Source: Ruegeria conchae
Lineage (GTDB): Bacteria > Pseudomonadota > Alphaproteobacteria > Rhodobacterales > Rhodobacteraceae
Length of the DNA: 64,000 bases
Direction: 5' to 3'
NCBI RefSeq assembly: GCF_000192475.1
Contig: NZ_AEYW01000028.1
Location: 1-64,000, forward strand
How positions within the stretch are numbered: the first letter of the stretch is position 1; every line of letters begins with the position of its first letter. Below are positions 50,951-59,015 of the stretch, piece after piece. A program made the translations under genes and the position numbers. Under the pieces are notes generated by a model. It ran no database searches. It was not told the DNA's origin and saw only the letters and a list, made by a program, of their open reading frames with translations.

Positions 50951-51897
50951 TGTATCCTGACCCCTCATCGATCACCCGCATCACCAGCATTGGAGCCGGC
51001 CCCATCGGCGGCGGCTGGGCAGCGCATTTTCTTGCGCGTGGTTATGATGTGACCGCCTATTTGCATGACGCGAGCGAATCCGATGCCTTTCACGCAATCT
51101 TACGAACTGCTTGGAAGAGCTTGACGGATTTGGGGCTTGCCGCCGGTGCGTCGCTTGACCGCTTGCGCATCGTTACAGATTTGGAGGCTGCACTGGACGG
51201 CGCCGAATTTGTGCAGGAAAGCGCGCCCGAGCGTCTTGAGATCAAGCAGGCACTTTATCAACGACTCGGGCTCATTTTGCCAACAGAAGTCGTGATTGGC
51301 TCTTCCACGTCCGGCTTGATGATGACCGACATCCAAGCGACTTGCGCGACACCGGAACGCTGTGTGATCGGCCATCCCTTCAATCCACCCTATTTGCTAC
51401 CACTGGTCGAAATCGTGGGCGGCGAACAGACATCACCAGAGGCGGTGGCTTGGGCCGGGAAATTCTACGAAATCGCGGGCAAGGCCCCCTTGATGATGAA
51501 AAAAGAGATCCCCGGCTTTGTCGCGACCCGACTGCAAGAGGCGCTTTGGCGAGAGGCCCTGCATATGGTCGCCAATGGAGAGGCAACGCCGGAAGACATC
51601 GACATCGCACTCATGAACGGCCCGGCGCCTCGTATGGTCTCGCAGGGTCAGTGTATGGCTTTTCACGTGGCCTGTGGTGCCGGAGGCATGGCCACCAACC
51701 TGGATCAGTTCGGCCCGGCGCTTAAACTGCCCTGGACCCGTTTGGAGGCACCTGAGCTGACGAAGGAATTGCGCGATCGCATGGTCGATGGCTGCAACGC
51801 TGTCGCCGGCGACCGAGATTTCGAGGACATGGCAGCCCAACGAGATCGCGAAATAGTTGCAGTGCTGAATGCTCTGCGTCACTCCCGCGGGGGATAA
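50950..51897 (+). CDS. 3-hydroxyacyl-CoA/carnitine 3-dehydrogenase-like enzyme
   Basis: A 315-residue NAD-dependent dehydrogenase of the 3-hydroxyacyl-CoA dehydrogenase/lambda-crystallin group. The Rossmann motif is SIGAGPIGGGWAAHFLARG; FVQESAPERLEIK, STSGLMMTDIQ and HPFNPPYLLPLVEIVGG are typical of L-carnitine dehydrogenases. It lacks the fused thioesterase domain of some carnitine dehydrogenases. Together with a CaiD-like hydratase and a BKACE enzyme it fits oxidation of carnitine (or a similar 3-hydroxy acid) to 3-dehydrocarnitine. ATG 50950 overlaps the previous stop. Its 3' end overlaps the convergent regulator by 19 bases. Confidence 0.85.
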   Translation: MYPDPSSITRITSIGAGPIGGGWAAHFLARGYDVTAYLHDASESDAFHAILRTAWKSLTDLGLAAGASLDRLRIVTDLEAALDGAEFVQESAPERLEIKQALYQRLGLILPTEVVIGSSTSGLMMTDIQATCATPERCVIGHPFNPPYLLPLVEIVGGEQTSPEAVAWAGKFYEIAGKAPLMMKKEIPGFVATRLQEALWREALHMVANGEATPEDIDIALMNGPAPRMVSQGQCMAFHVACGAGGMATNLDQFGPALKLPWTRLEAPELTKELRDRMVDGCNAVAGDRDFEDMAAQRDREIVAVLNALRHSRGG

Positions 51898-52949
51898 CCT
51901 TGAGCGGGCACGTTGTTCAGAATGGACAAGAAATCCGAGAGAGAGCCGGGCCAGCTGGGTGCCGGCTCGCTTTTCGGCCATGCCTCACGGTATTCGGATG
52001 GGCGCCGGCCGAAGAATTTACCGAATGAATAGGCAAAATGTGACAGTGTATTGAATCCTGATGCGGTGGCAATCTCGCGTACACTGAGGTCGGTCGAAAT
52101 CAACAGTAGGCGAGCATTCTGCAATCGGCGCAATAAGCCGAATTGCACCACGGTACAGCCCACGTGTTTCTTGAATTGGCGTTCCAGTTGACGCTGAGAA
52201 ACACCTAGAACATCAGCGATTTGGGGCACTTTGAGCGGCTCTTCTATGTTTTCTTCGATCAGGGTCATCGCTTCTCGGATCAACGGAAGCATGGTTTCCG
52301 TGCTCCGGCCCATGGTGCTGCGCTGGGGTGAGGCGGCGTCGCGAATGGGGTGATGCAGCATCTGGTCTGCAATCTCCCCCGAAAAGCCGCTGTCGCTGAT
52401 GGATTCAATCAGCCTTAGCATCAGATCGACCCCAGCCAACCCGCCCGCGCACGTCATTACCTTGCCGTCAATAGTGAACAGACACTCATGGACATCGACC
52501 CGATCAAAGGATTCCCGGAACCCGCTCAACCACGACCAGTGAATAGTCGCAGGTTTGCCGTCCAACAGGCCTGCACGTGCGACGATGTAGCTGCCCAATT
52601 CAACGCCGCAAACAGTTTCGCCTGCGCGTGCGCGTTTTCGCAACCAGGTGAGTAAAGCGGTGTTTTCGTAGTGTTCAGTACCCCAACTGCCCAACACAAA
52701 CACAAAACCTGCCGGAGTGAGGCTCCCGTAGTCGGTGTCAACTGCGGTCGTCATGCCATTGCTGGCAACAATCTCAGGACCGTCGAACGAGACGATGTCC
52801 CAGGAAAACATCGGTTCTGGCGCCAGGTAATTTGCGATCCGCATGGTTTCGATCATGGTGATCAGCGTGGTCAGGTTGAAACGCGGGACAACGACAAATA
52901 CGGCATGCCGTTTAGCCCGAGCCATATGCGTTGTGATGTCGACATGCAT
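51879..52949 (-). CDS. GlxA/CdhR-type AraC-family regulator
   Basis: A 356-residue regulator with an N-terminal class I glutamine amidotransferase-like domain (about 15-190, FVFVLGSWGTEHYENTALL, GVELGSYIVARAGLL) and a C-terminal AraC double helix-turn-helix (about 240-340, VPQIADVLGVSQRQLERQF, IATASGFNTLSHFAYSFGKFFG). This is the architecture of CdhR and GbdR, activators of carnitine and glycine betaine catabolism. Residues at the Cys nucleophile position are non-catalytic (VELGSY), as usual for sensors. Start is uncertain: ATG 52949 or 52925, neither with a clear ribosome site. It is divergent from the BKACE operon and probably controls it. Confidence 0.88.
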   Translation of the reverse strand: MHVDITTHMARAKRHAVFVVVPRFNLTTLITMIETMRIANYLAPEPMFSWDIVSFDGPEIVASNGMTTAVDTDYGSLTPAGFVFVLGSWGTEHYENTALLTWLRKRARAGETVCGVELGSYIVARAGLLDGKPATIHWSWLSGFRESFDRVDVHECLFTIDGKVMTCAGGLAGVDLMLRLIESISDSGFSGEIADQMLHHPIRDAASPQRSTMGRSTETMLPLIREAMTLIEENIEEPLKVPQIADVLGVSQRQLERQFKKHVGCTVVQFGLLRRLQNARLLLISTDLSVREIATASGFNTLSHFAYSFGKFFGRRPSEYREAWPKSEPAPSWPGSLSDFLSILNNVPAQGYPPRE

Positions 52950-53005
52950 TGGTTTTACCAAGAAGCTTTAGGTCAGATTTTTCGCCATTCTAACCTAATC
53001 TGTGG

Positions 53006-53028
53006 CGGATAATCGACATCTTTATCCG
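53006..53028. promoter_or_regulatory. Candidate operator for the GlxA/CdhR-like regulator
   Basis: Perfect 7-base inverted repeat CGGATAA / TTATCCG with a 9-base spacer, in the 119-base divergent region between the regulator and the BKACE-ABC gene. AraC-family activators often bind direct rather than inverted repeats, so the assignment to this regulator is tentative. Confidence 0.5.
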
Positions 53029-53068
53029 TCAATCGCGCGGCAATCTAGGTAAAAAGGGGGGCTCGGAT

Positions 53069-54952
53069 ATGACCTACGAAGTTGTGCTGACCTGCGCAGT
53101 TACCGGTGCGGGAGATACGACCGGCAAGAGCTCTCACGTGCCGGTGACCCCGAAAGAAATTGCTGATGCGGCAATCGAAGCCGCCAGGGCAGGGGCCTCT
53201 GCCGCGCATGTGCATGCGCGTGATCCTGAAACGGGGCAGGGCTCGCGCGATCCGGCGCTCTTCAAGGAAATCGTGGATCGAATACGCGAAAGCGATACGG
53301 ATGTGGTCATCAATGTTACGGCAGGTATGGGGGGCGATTGGATTTCAGACCCGTCCAATCCCGCCATGCCCGGTCCGGGCACCGACATGATCGGACCAGA
53401 AGAACGGCTGGCCCATATCAAGGAATGCCTGCCTGAAATCTGCTCTCTCGATTGTGGCACGCTGAATTTTTCCGACACGGACATGATCTATATTTCCACG
53501 CCACCGACACTGCGTCGGATGGCGGCACTGGTTCAGGAATGGGGTGTGAAGCCCGAGCTTGAGGTCTTTGATCTCGGCCATATCCGATTTGCCAAGGCGA
53601 TGGTGGAGGAGGGGCTGATTGATGCTCCGCCGATGTTCCAGTTGTGCCTTGGAATTCCATGGGGGGCCGATCAAACGGTGGAAACCATGGCGGCCATGAA
53701 GGCGCAACTGCCCGTAGGCGCCAGCTGGGCCAGTTTTGGGATTGGGCGGGGGCAGATGCCGATGGCAGCCGCAGCTGTCGCGCTTGGCGGGAATGTGCGT
53801 GTCGGTCTTGAGGACAACATCTACCTTGATCGCGGGGTTCTGGCGACAAACGGCCAGCTTGTCACCCGCGCCCGAGAGATTATCGAACGGATGGGTGGGC
53901 GGATCCTGACACCGCAAGAGTCGCGCAACAAGCTGAACCTGAGGGGGCGGATGGCTGATCCAACCCAAACCGGTAGCTTGCAAATTCGCAATGTCTCCAA
54001 GTTTTTTGGTCAGTTCCGTGCTGTCAACGACATCTGCCTGGATATCCGAAATGGAGAGTTCCTGACGCTGTTAGGCCCGTCGGGATCGGGCAAAACCACC
54101 TTGTTGATGATGATCGCCGGGTTTCTCGACATATCGAAAGGAGAGATTGCGCTGGACGGTGCGTCCATCTCGAATGTGCCCGCCGAAAAGCGCAACTTCG
54201 GCATGGTGTTTCAAGGATATGCTTTGTTCCCCCATATGACTGTTCGCGACAACGTAGGTTATGCGCTAAGCGTGCGTAAACGCCCCGCCGACGAAATTCG
54301 GAACCGTGTCGACGAGATGCTGGAGCTGGTTCAGCTTCAGGAGTTTGCAGATCGCAAACCGGGGCAGTTGTCTGGTGGTCAGCAACAACGTGTGGCCCTT
54401 GCACGTGCCTTGTGTTTTGCGCCGCCTGTGTTGTTGCTGGACGAACCGCTGGGAGCGCTGGACAAAAAGCTGCGTGTCGAAGTGCAGGAGCAGCTCAAGG
54501 ACATTCATCGCCGCGTTGGCACCACCTTCATCTATGTCACCCATGATCAGGAAGAGGCACTGTCGATGTCTGACCGCATCGTGATCATGCGCGACGGCGC
54601 GATCGAGCAGGTCGGAACGCCAAAAGAGCTGTACGAGCGCCCGATCAATCAGTTCACCGCCAGTTTCCTCGGGAAATCGAACTTTATTCATCAAAACGGA
54701 AAGGTCTTTGCCCTGCGCCCGGAAAAAATTGATCTGATGCCTGGCAACGAAAACACCGAGGCCCGGATGAGGGGCGCCATTCGCAGCATCACCTATTTCG
54801 GCTCGATGCAGCGGATCATCGTGGACACCGACGAAGGGGCCGAGATTGAGGTAGATATCGACGTCTGGCGCAACGCCTCTGATCTGACAGAGGGGGTGCG
54901 GGTGGATTTGCTTTGGAAGGACTCAGCAGCAGTGGAGCTACAAACGGGCTAG
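53069..54952 (+). CDS. Fusion of BKACE (DUF849) and ABC transporter ATPase
   Basis: A 627-residue frame. Residues 1-294 are a beta-keto acid cleavage enzyme: [15 protein letters not shown] (H47-x-H49 zinc ligands), [35 protein letters not shown]. It condenses a beta-keto acid with acetyl-CoA to give acetoacetate and a new acyl-CoA; the closest match by eye is the 3-dehydrocarnitine type. From Met295 a complete polyamine/betaine-type ABC ATPase follows: GPSGSGKTT Walker [22 protein letters not shown], and a C-terminal TOBE-like region. A gaggggg stretch just before ATG 53951 looks like the ribosome site of a formerly separate ATPase gene. The two parts are joined without linker and no stop intervenes. 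Confidence 0.9.
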   Translation: MTYEVVLTCAVTGAGDTTGKSSHVPVTPKEIADAAIEAARAGASAAHVHARDPETGQGSRDPALFKEIVDRIRESDTDVVINVTAGMGGDWISDPSNPAMPGPGTDMIGPEERLAHIKECLPEICSLDCGTLNFSDTDMIYISTPPTLRRMAALVQEWGVKPELEVFDLGHIRFAKAMVEEGLIDAPPMFQLCLGIPWGADQTVETMAAMKAQLPVGASWASFGIGRGQMPMAAAAVALGGNVRVGLEDNIYLDRGVLATNGQLVTRAREIIERMGGRILTPQESRNKLNLRGRMADPTQTGSLQIRNVSKFFGQFRAVNDICLDIRNGEFLTLLGPSGSGKTTLLMMIAGFLDISKGEIALDGASISNVPAEKRNFGMVFQGYALFPHMTVRDNVGYALSVRKRPADEIRNRVDEMLELVQLQEFADRKPGQLSGGQQQRVALARALCFAPPVLLLDEPLGALDKKLRVEVQEQLKDIHRRVGTTFIYVTHDQEEALSMSDRIVIMRDGAIEQVGTPKELYERPINQFTASFLGKSNFIHQNGKVFALRPEKIDLMPGNENTEARMRGAIRSITYFGSMQRIIVDTDEGAEIEVDIDVWRNASDLTEGVRVDLLWKDSAAVELQTG

Positions 54953-55028
54953 GCACCCCAACACAGAACGCCCAGAGGCGTCATGACCGAAAGCCGGGTC
55001 AAATCTCGGATCAAATGGGAGGAAGAAA

Positions 55029-56135
55029 ATGCACGATAAACAATTCAAAAAGGAAATGCTTGCCGAAAGTGCCCAGGCGTTTAGGGCTGGCCGTATGGAC
55101 CGGCGCACGTTTCTTGCGCTTTGCGGTGCCTCGGGTGTTGCAATGAATGCGGTACTGGCGGGCGACGCCGAAGCGGCGGCAGACCATGTCGTGATGTGGA
55201 ACTGGGGCGGCCAATCCGAAGAATGCCATGGCTCGGCCATCGGTGAGGCCTTTACCGCTAAAACCGGCAAAGGTTTGAAGTTTGATACCTCTGGTCCGCT
55301 GGAAGGCAAGATCAAGGAAATGGTCGACAGTGGCAATGTGACTGCCGATGTGGCGGATGCGGACTTATTCAACGCCGTGTCACTTGGACCAACCGGGCAT
55401 CTGGAGCCGATTGACTATTCCGTGGTGTCCAAGGATAAAACGCTGCCCGGCTATGCGCTGGAATATGGGGTGTCGATCATCCTCTACGGGTATGCCTTTG
55501 TGTATGACACTGAAGCCTATGGCGATAATCCACCGCAAAACTGGGCCGATTTCTTTGATACCGAGAAATTCCCCGGGACCCGTGCGCTTTACAAATGGGC
55601 AAATGGGTCGCTCGAGGCCGCATTGATGGCCGATGGCGTCGCTGGCAGCGATCTCTACCCGCTTGATATGGACCGCGCTTTGAACAAAATCCAGTCGATC
55701 AAAGATGACAGCCTTTACTGGGGCTCGGGATCGGAAGTTCACTCGATGGTGGTCAACAACGAGGTCTCGATGGCGATCATCTGGCAGAACCGAGGTCGCA
55801 ACATCGAAAACGACACTGATGGCCAGTACAAGTTGGTGAACAATCAGGCGATGGCGATGCCGGGGGCCTATATTGTGCCCAAGGGCAACCCGGCTGGTGC
55901 CGCAGTCATGGATTTCATCGCCACGGCGCAGGACATACCAGCGCAGTTGGCGCTATTGGATTGCCTTGGCATGACCCCGTCAAATCCCGAGGCCTTTGAC
56001 CAGATTCCCGAGGACCAACAGCCTTATGCGATAACCTCGGCCATGAACATCGACAAGATCGTCTACAACGATCCGGAATGGTGGGGCAACAACGGCGGCG
56101 ACGCGGTGAATGCCTTCCTCGAAGCGATCAGCTGA
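55029..56135 (+). CDS. ABC transporter periplasmic substrate-binding protein (polyamine/betaine type)
   Basis: A 368-residue binding protein of the spermidine/putrescine family. It carries a twin-arginine signal (GRMDRRTFLALCGASG, R25-R26, cleavage near AEA-AA), so it is exported folded by Tat. The mature protein starts HVVMWNWGGQSEE and contains LYGYAFVYDTEAYGDNP, YKWANGSLEAALM and MAIIWQNRGRN, typical of the PotD/opine-binding group. An aromatic-rich pocket (several Trp and Tyr) suits a cationic quaternary amine. It lies between the ATPase and two permease genes on the same strand. Confidence 0.92.
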   Translation: MHDKQFKKEMLAESAQAFRAGRMDRRTFLALCGASGVAMNAVLAGDAEAAADHVVMWNWGGQSEECHGSAIGEAFTAKTGKGLKFDTSGPLEGKIKEMVDSGNVTADVADADLFNAVSLGPTGHLEPIDYSVVSKDKTLPGYALEYGVSIILYGYAFVYDTEAYGDNPPQNWADFFDTEKFPGTRALYKWANGSLEAALMADGVAGSDLYPLDMDRALNKIQSIKDDSLYWGSGSEVHSMVVNNEVSMAIIWQNRGRNIENDTDGQYKLVNNQAMAMPGAYIVPKGNPAGAAVMDFIATAQDIPAQLALLDCLGMTPSNPEAFDQIPEDQQPYAITSAMNIDKIVYNDPEWWGNNGGDAVNAFLEAIS

Positions 56136-56175
56136 TCGCTTTAGCTTATGGTCACCCGATCCTAAGGGTCGGGTT
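56122..56175 (+). other. Stem-loops after the binding-protein gene
   Basis: AAGCGATCAGCTGATCGCTT (56122-56141) is a perfect 20-base palindrome spanning the stop codon. A second stem ACCCGA / TCGGGT (56154-56159 and 56169-56174) follows. No T-run is present. Such stems after binding-protein genes usually stabilise the upstream mRNA so that the binding protein is made in excess over the permeases. Confidence 0.6.
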
Positions 56176-56200
56176 GCCAAACCCTTTCCGAAAGCTCTGA

Positions 56201-57049
56201 ATGCAAGCCTTAAACCGTCATATCCACCCAGGATGGCTGATTATCGCGCCTTTGCTGCTGATGGTGGTCGCGCTCTATCTGGGGCCGATCCTGAATATCC
56301 TTTGGCTAAGCGTGACAGACCCCGAGCCCGGGTTCGGCAACTATGCCAAGCTGACGGAAGGTGACGCCCTGATCCGCATTGTCTGGACCACGGTACGCAT
56401 CTGCATCATCACGACGGTCTTCAGCGTCATTTTCGGCTACTCCATCGCCTATGCGATGGTACACTGCCATCAACGCCAGAAGACTTACATGCTGACCCTG
56501 CTATTGGTGTCGTTCTGGATCTCCATTCTCGTACGCACTTTCGCCTGGCTCATGTTGCTGGGACGCAAGGGGCTGGTCAATGTCACATTGGAAGACATCG
56601 GCCTGGTTGCTGAACCCATCGCCTTCATGCGCAACGAGTTGGGCGTTCTGATTGGAATGGTGCACTACATGATCCCCTATGCGGTGTTGCCATTGCTGGT
56701 CTCAATGCAATCCATTGATCAGAGGGTGATGGACGCCTCGCGCAACCTGGGGGCCAGCGGAAGCCAGACCTTCTGGCGGGTCTACCTGCCGATGACCATG
56801 CCGGGGCTTGTGGCTTCGACCCTGTTGGTCTTCATCCTCAGCCTCGGGTTTTATGTCACACCGGCCGTATTGGGCGGCGGCAAGGTGCTGATGGTGGCGG
56901 AATACATCTCGGTTCAGTTACTGGTAACCTTGAAGTGGGGCACGGCGGCGATGCTGGCGGCCATCATGCTGTTTGGCGTTCTGGCGATGCTTTGGATCAT
57001 GTCGCGGTTCATGAAGCTGAGCACGGTGTTCGGGGGGGCAGCGCGATGA
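56201..57049 (+). CDS. ABC transporter permease 1 (PotB-like)
   Basis: A 282-residue inner-membrane permease with six transmembrane helices. The EAA loop that contacts the ATPase is MDASRNLGASGSQTFWRVYLPMTMPGL. The N-terminal helix (GWLIIAPLLLMVVALYLGPI) and the overall order match PotB-type permeases. It follows the binding-protein gene after a pair of hairpins, and its last bases overlap the start of the second permease by four bases (ATGA). Confidence 0.92.
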   Translation: MQALNRHIHPGWLIIAPLLLMVVALYLGPILNILWLSVTDPEPGFGNYAKLTEGDALIRIVWTTVRICIITTVFSVIFGYSIAYAMVHCHQRQKTYMLTLLLVSFWISILVRTFAWLMLLGRKGLVNVTLEDIGLVAEPIAFMRNELGVLIGMVHYMIPYAVLPLLVSMQSIDQRVMDASRNLGASGSQTFWRVYLPMTMPGLVASTLLVFILSLGFYVTPAVLGGGKVLMVAEYISVQLLVTLKWGTAAMLAAIMLFGVLAMLWIMSRFMKLSTVFGGAAR

Positions 57050-57843
57050 AGCCGGGCCTGTTCTCATTTTTCAACCGCGTGGGGGCCTGGGTGCTGCTGT
57101 TGTTTCTGGTGACCCCGGCCCTGATTGCCATCCCTGTCTCACTGACGCCGAAACGCTTTTTGTCCATGCCGCAGCGCGAGTATTCTTTGCGTCATTTCCA
57201 AAAGCTGTTCACCAGTGAGGAATGGCTGTCGAGTTTTTTCCAAAGTGGCGTGATTGCCCTGTCCTGCTCCGCATTAGCGACGCTTTTAGGCACGCTTTGT
57301 GCGATCGGTCTATGGCGGGTGTCATCGCGGTACAGCGAATTGGTTCGCGCCTTTCTGCTGCTGCCTTTGATCATACCGCAGATTATTTCCGCCATGGCGT
57401 TCTATCGGTTGTGGATCCCTCTGGGTCTATTGGACAGCTACGCCGGTTTGATCCTTGCGCATACAATCCTGGCAGCCCCAATGGTGCTGATCACGGTCAG
57501 CGCGTCTTTGGCAACGTTTGATCCCAAGCTTGAACAAGCCTCCAAGAATCTCGGGGCCTCCAACTGGACCACCATGCGCCGGGTGATCCTGCCTTCGATC
57601 AGGCCGGGGGTTTTTGCCGGGGCGCTCTTTGCCTTTATCCTCAGCTGGGATGAAATCGTGGTGACCTTGTTCATCTCGAAATACAGCGTCTACACGCTGC
57701 CGCGCCGCATGTGGAACGGCATCCGTGAAAACACCGATCCGACAGTGGCTGCCGCTGCCGTGATCCTGATTGCCATCACCCTGATTGCCTTTGCCGTTTC
57801 TGCCGTTCTGTCGCGGCGAAACGCGCGGGCTCAGGCAGAATGA
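57046..57843 (+). CDS. ABC transporter permease 2 (PotC-like)
   Basis: A 265-residue permease starting at ATG 57046 within the overlap ATGA. Six transmembrane helices are visible; the EAA motif is LEQASKNLGASNWTTMRRVILPSIRPGV. It pairs with the preceding permease and the ATPase half of the BKACE fusion to complete the importer. The stop overlaps the start of the acyl-CoA dehydrogenase gene (ATGA), placing uptake and catabolism in one transcript. Confidence 0.92.
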   Translation: MKPGLFSFFNRVGAWVLLLFLVTPALIAIPVSLTPKRFLSMPQREYSLRHFQKLFTSEEWLSSFFQSGVIALSCSALATLLGTLCAIGLWRVSSRYSELVRAFLLLPLIIPQIISAMAFYRLWIPLGLLDSYAGLILAHTILAAPMVLITVSASLATFDPKLEQASKNLGASNWTTMRRVILPSIRPGVFAGALFAFILSWDEIVVTLFISKYSVYTLPRRMWNGIRENTDPTVAAAAVILIAITLIAFAVSAVLSRRNARAQAE

Positions 57844-59015
57844 ATGAGGTTGCCATGAATCTGGAAACCAGTCACGAAACAGAGCTTCTGGTTAGCACTG
57901 TTCGCCGATTTGTCGAAACAGAGATGTATCCGCATGAAGAAGAGGTGGACCGCTTAGGCTATGTGCCCGAGGAGATCGGCCGCCAGATTGAGGCGAGGTC
58001 GCATGAATTGGGCCTCTTCGCCTGCAACCTGCCCGAAGAGGTCGGTGGCGGAGGGCTGGGATATGGGCCCATGTCCCTGATCGAGAGGGAATACGGCCGT
58101 ACAAGCCATGCGCTGCAAAGCTGGGCGGCGCGCCCGACGGAATTGCTGATGGCCTGCGAAGGAGACCAGCGTGAGCGATATTTGCTTCCTGCCGTGCGCG
58201 GTGAAAAGCGTGAGCTCTTTGCCTTGACAGAGCCTGACGCAGGTTCGGATGTAATGGGGATGAAGACCAATGCGATACGCGACGGGGATGACTGGATCCT
58301 GAATGGATCCAAGCACTTTATCTCCGGTCCCTGCATGCCGGATTTCGCGATTGTATTTGCTGCAACTGGTACAGATGAAACACCACGCGGCCCACGCAAA
58401 CGGGTGACGGCTTTTCTGGTCGATGTGGGCCTTCCGGGGTTCGACTGCCGCGAAGGGACGCATTGCGTGAGCTATCGCGGTTATAAGACTTTTGAATTGA
58501 GTTTCGAAAATGTGCGTCTTGGTCCGGACCAGATCCTGGGCGAAGAGGGTCACGGGCTTGAGCTGTCGGGAAAGTGGCTCGGCATGGGGCGTATCTGGGT
58601 CGGCGCGACCTGCTGCGGTAAGGCCGAACGCATCCTTGACCTGGCGACCGAGTGGGCCGCAACGCGCAAGCAATTCGGTAAACCGATCGGTACGTTTCAG
58701 GCCACCGGCTTCCGTTTGGCGGACGGTGCGATGACGTTGCGCGCGGCCGATTTGATGGTGCAAGACGCCGTTGCACGTGCCGAAGCGGGTGTCATGGGTG
58801 ATGCAGATGCAGCAATGGTCAAGGTTTATTGCTCAGAGATGCTAAACAAGATCGCCGATGATGCCGTTCAGATTTTTGGTGGCATGGGATTGATGGAGGA
58901 AATGCCGATCCAACGGTTCTGGCGCGATAGCCGATTGGAGCGGATATGGGACGGCACCAGCGAAATCCAACGCCACATCATCACCAGGTCCATCCTGAGG
59001 CCACTTGGCGCATGA
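57840..59015 (+). CDS. Acyl-CoA dehydrogenase
   Basis: A 391-residue flavoprotein of the acyl-CoA dehydrogenase family. FAD- and substrate-binding signatures are FALTEPDAGSDVMGMKT and the C-terminal IFGGMGLMEEMPIQRFWRDSR. The usual catalytic base Glu in a YEGTSE-type motif is replaced by Asp here (RIWDGTSEIQRHI), which may shift chain-length preference or catalytic rate. The context (CaiD-like hydratase, CoA-transferase) suggests an acyl-CoA such as gamma-butyrobetainyl-CoA. Starts and ends overlap its neighbours by four bases each. Confidence 0.92.
   Translation: MNEVAMNLETSHETELLVSTVRRFVETEMYPHEEEVDRLGYVPEEIGRQIEARSHELGLFACNLPEEVGGGGLGYGPMSLIEREYGRTSHALQSWAARPTELLMACEGDQRERYLLPAVRGEKRELFALTEPDAGSDVMGMKTNAIRDGDDWILNGSKHFISGPCMPDFAIVFAATGTDETPRGPRKRVTAFLVDVGLPGFDCREGTHCVSYRGYKTFELSFENVRLGPDQILGEEGHGLELSGKWLGMGRIWVGATCCGKAERILDLATEWAATRKQFGKPIGTFQATGFRLADGAMTLRAADLMVQDAVARAEAGVMGDADAAMVKVYCSEMLNKIADDAVQIFGGMGLMEEMPIQRFWRDSRLERIWDGTSEIQRHIITRSILRPLGA

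Noticed and set aside
53345..53983. Minus-strand open frame of 212 codons
   Set aside because: Antisense shadow of the BKACE domain, with no independent coding evidence.
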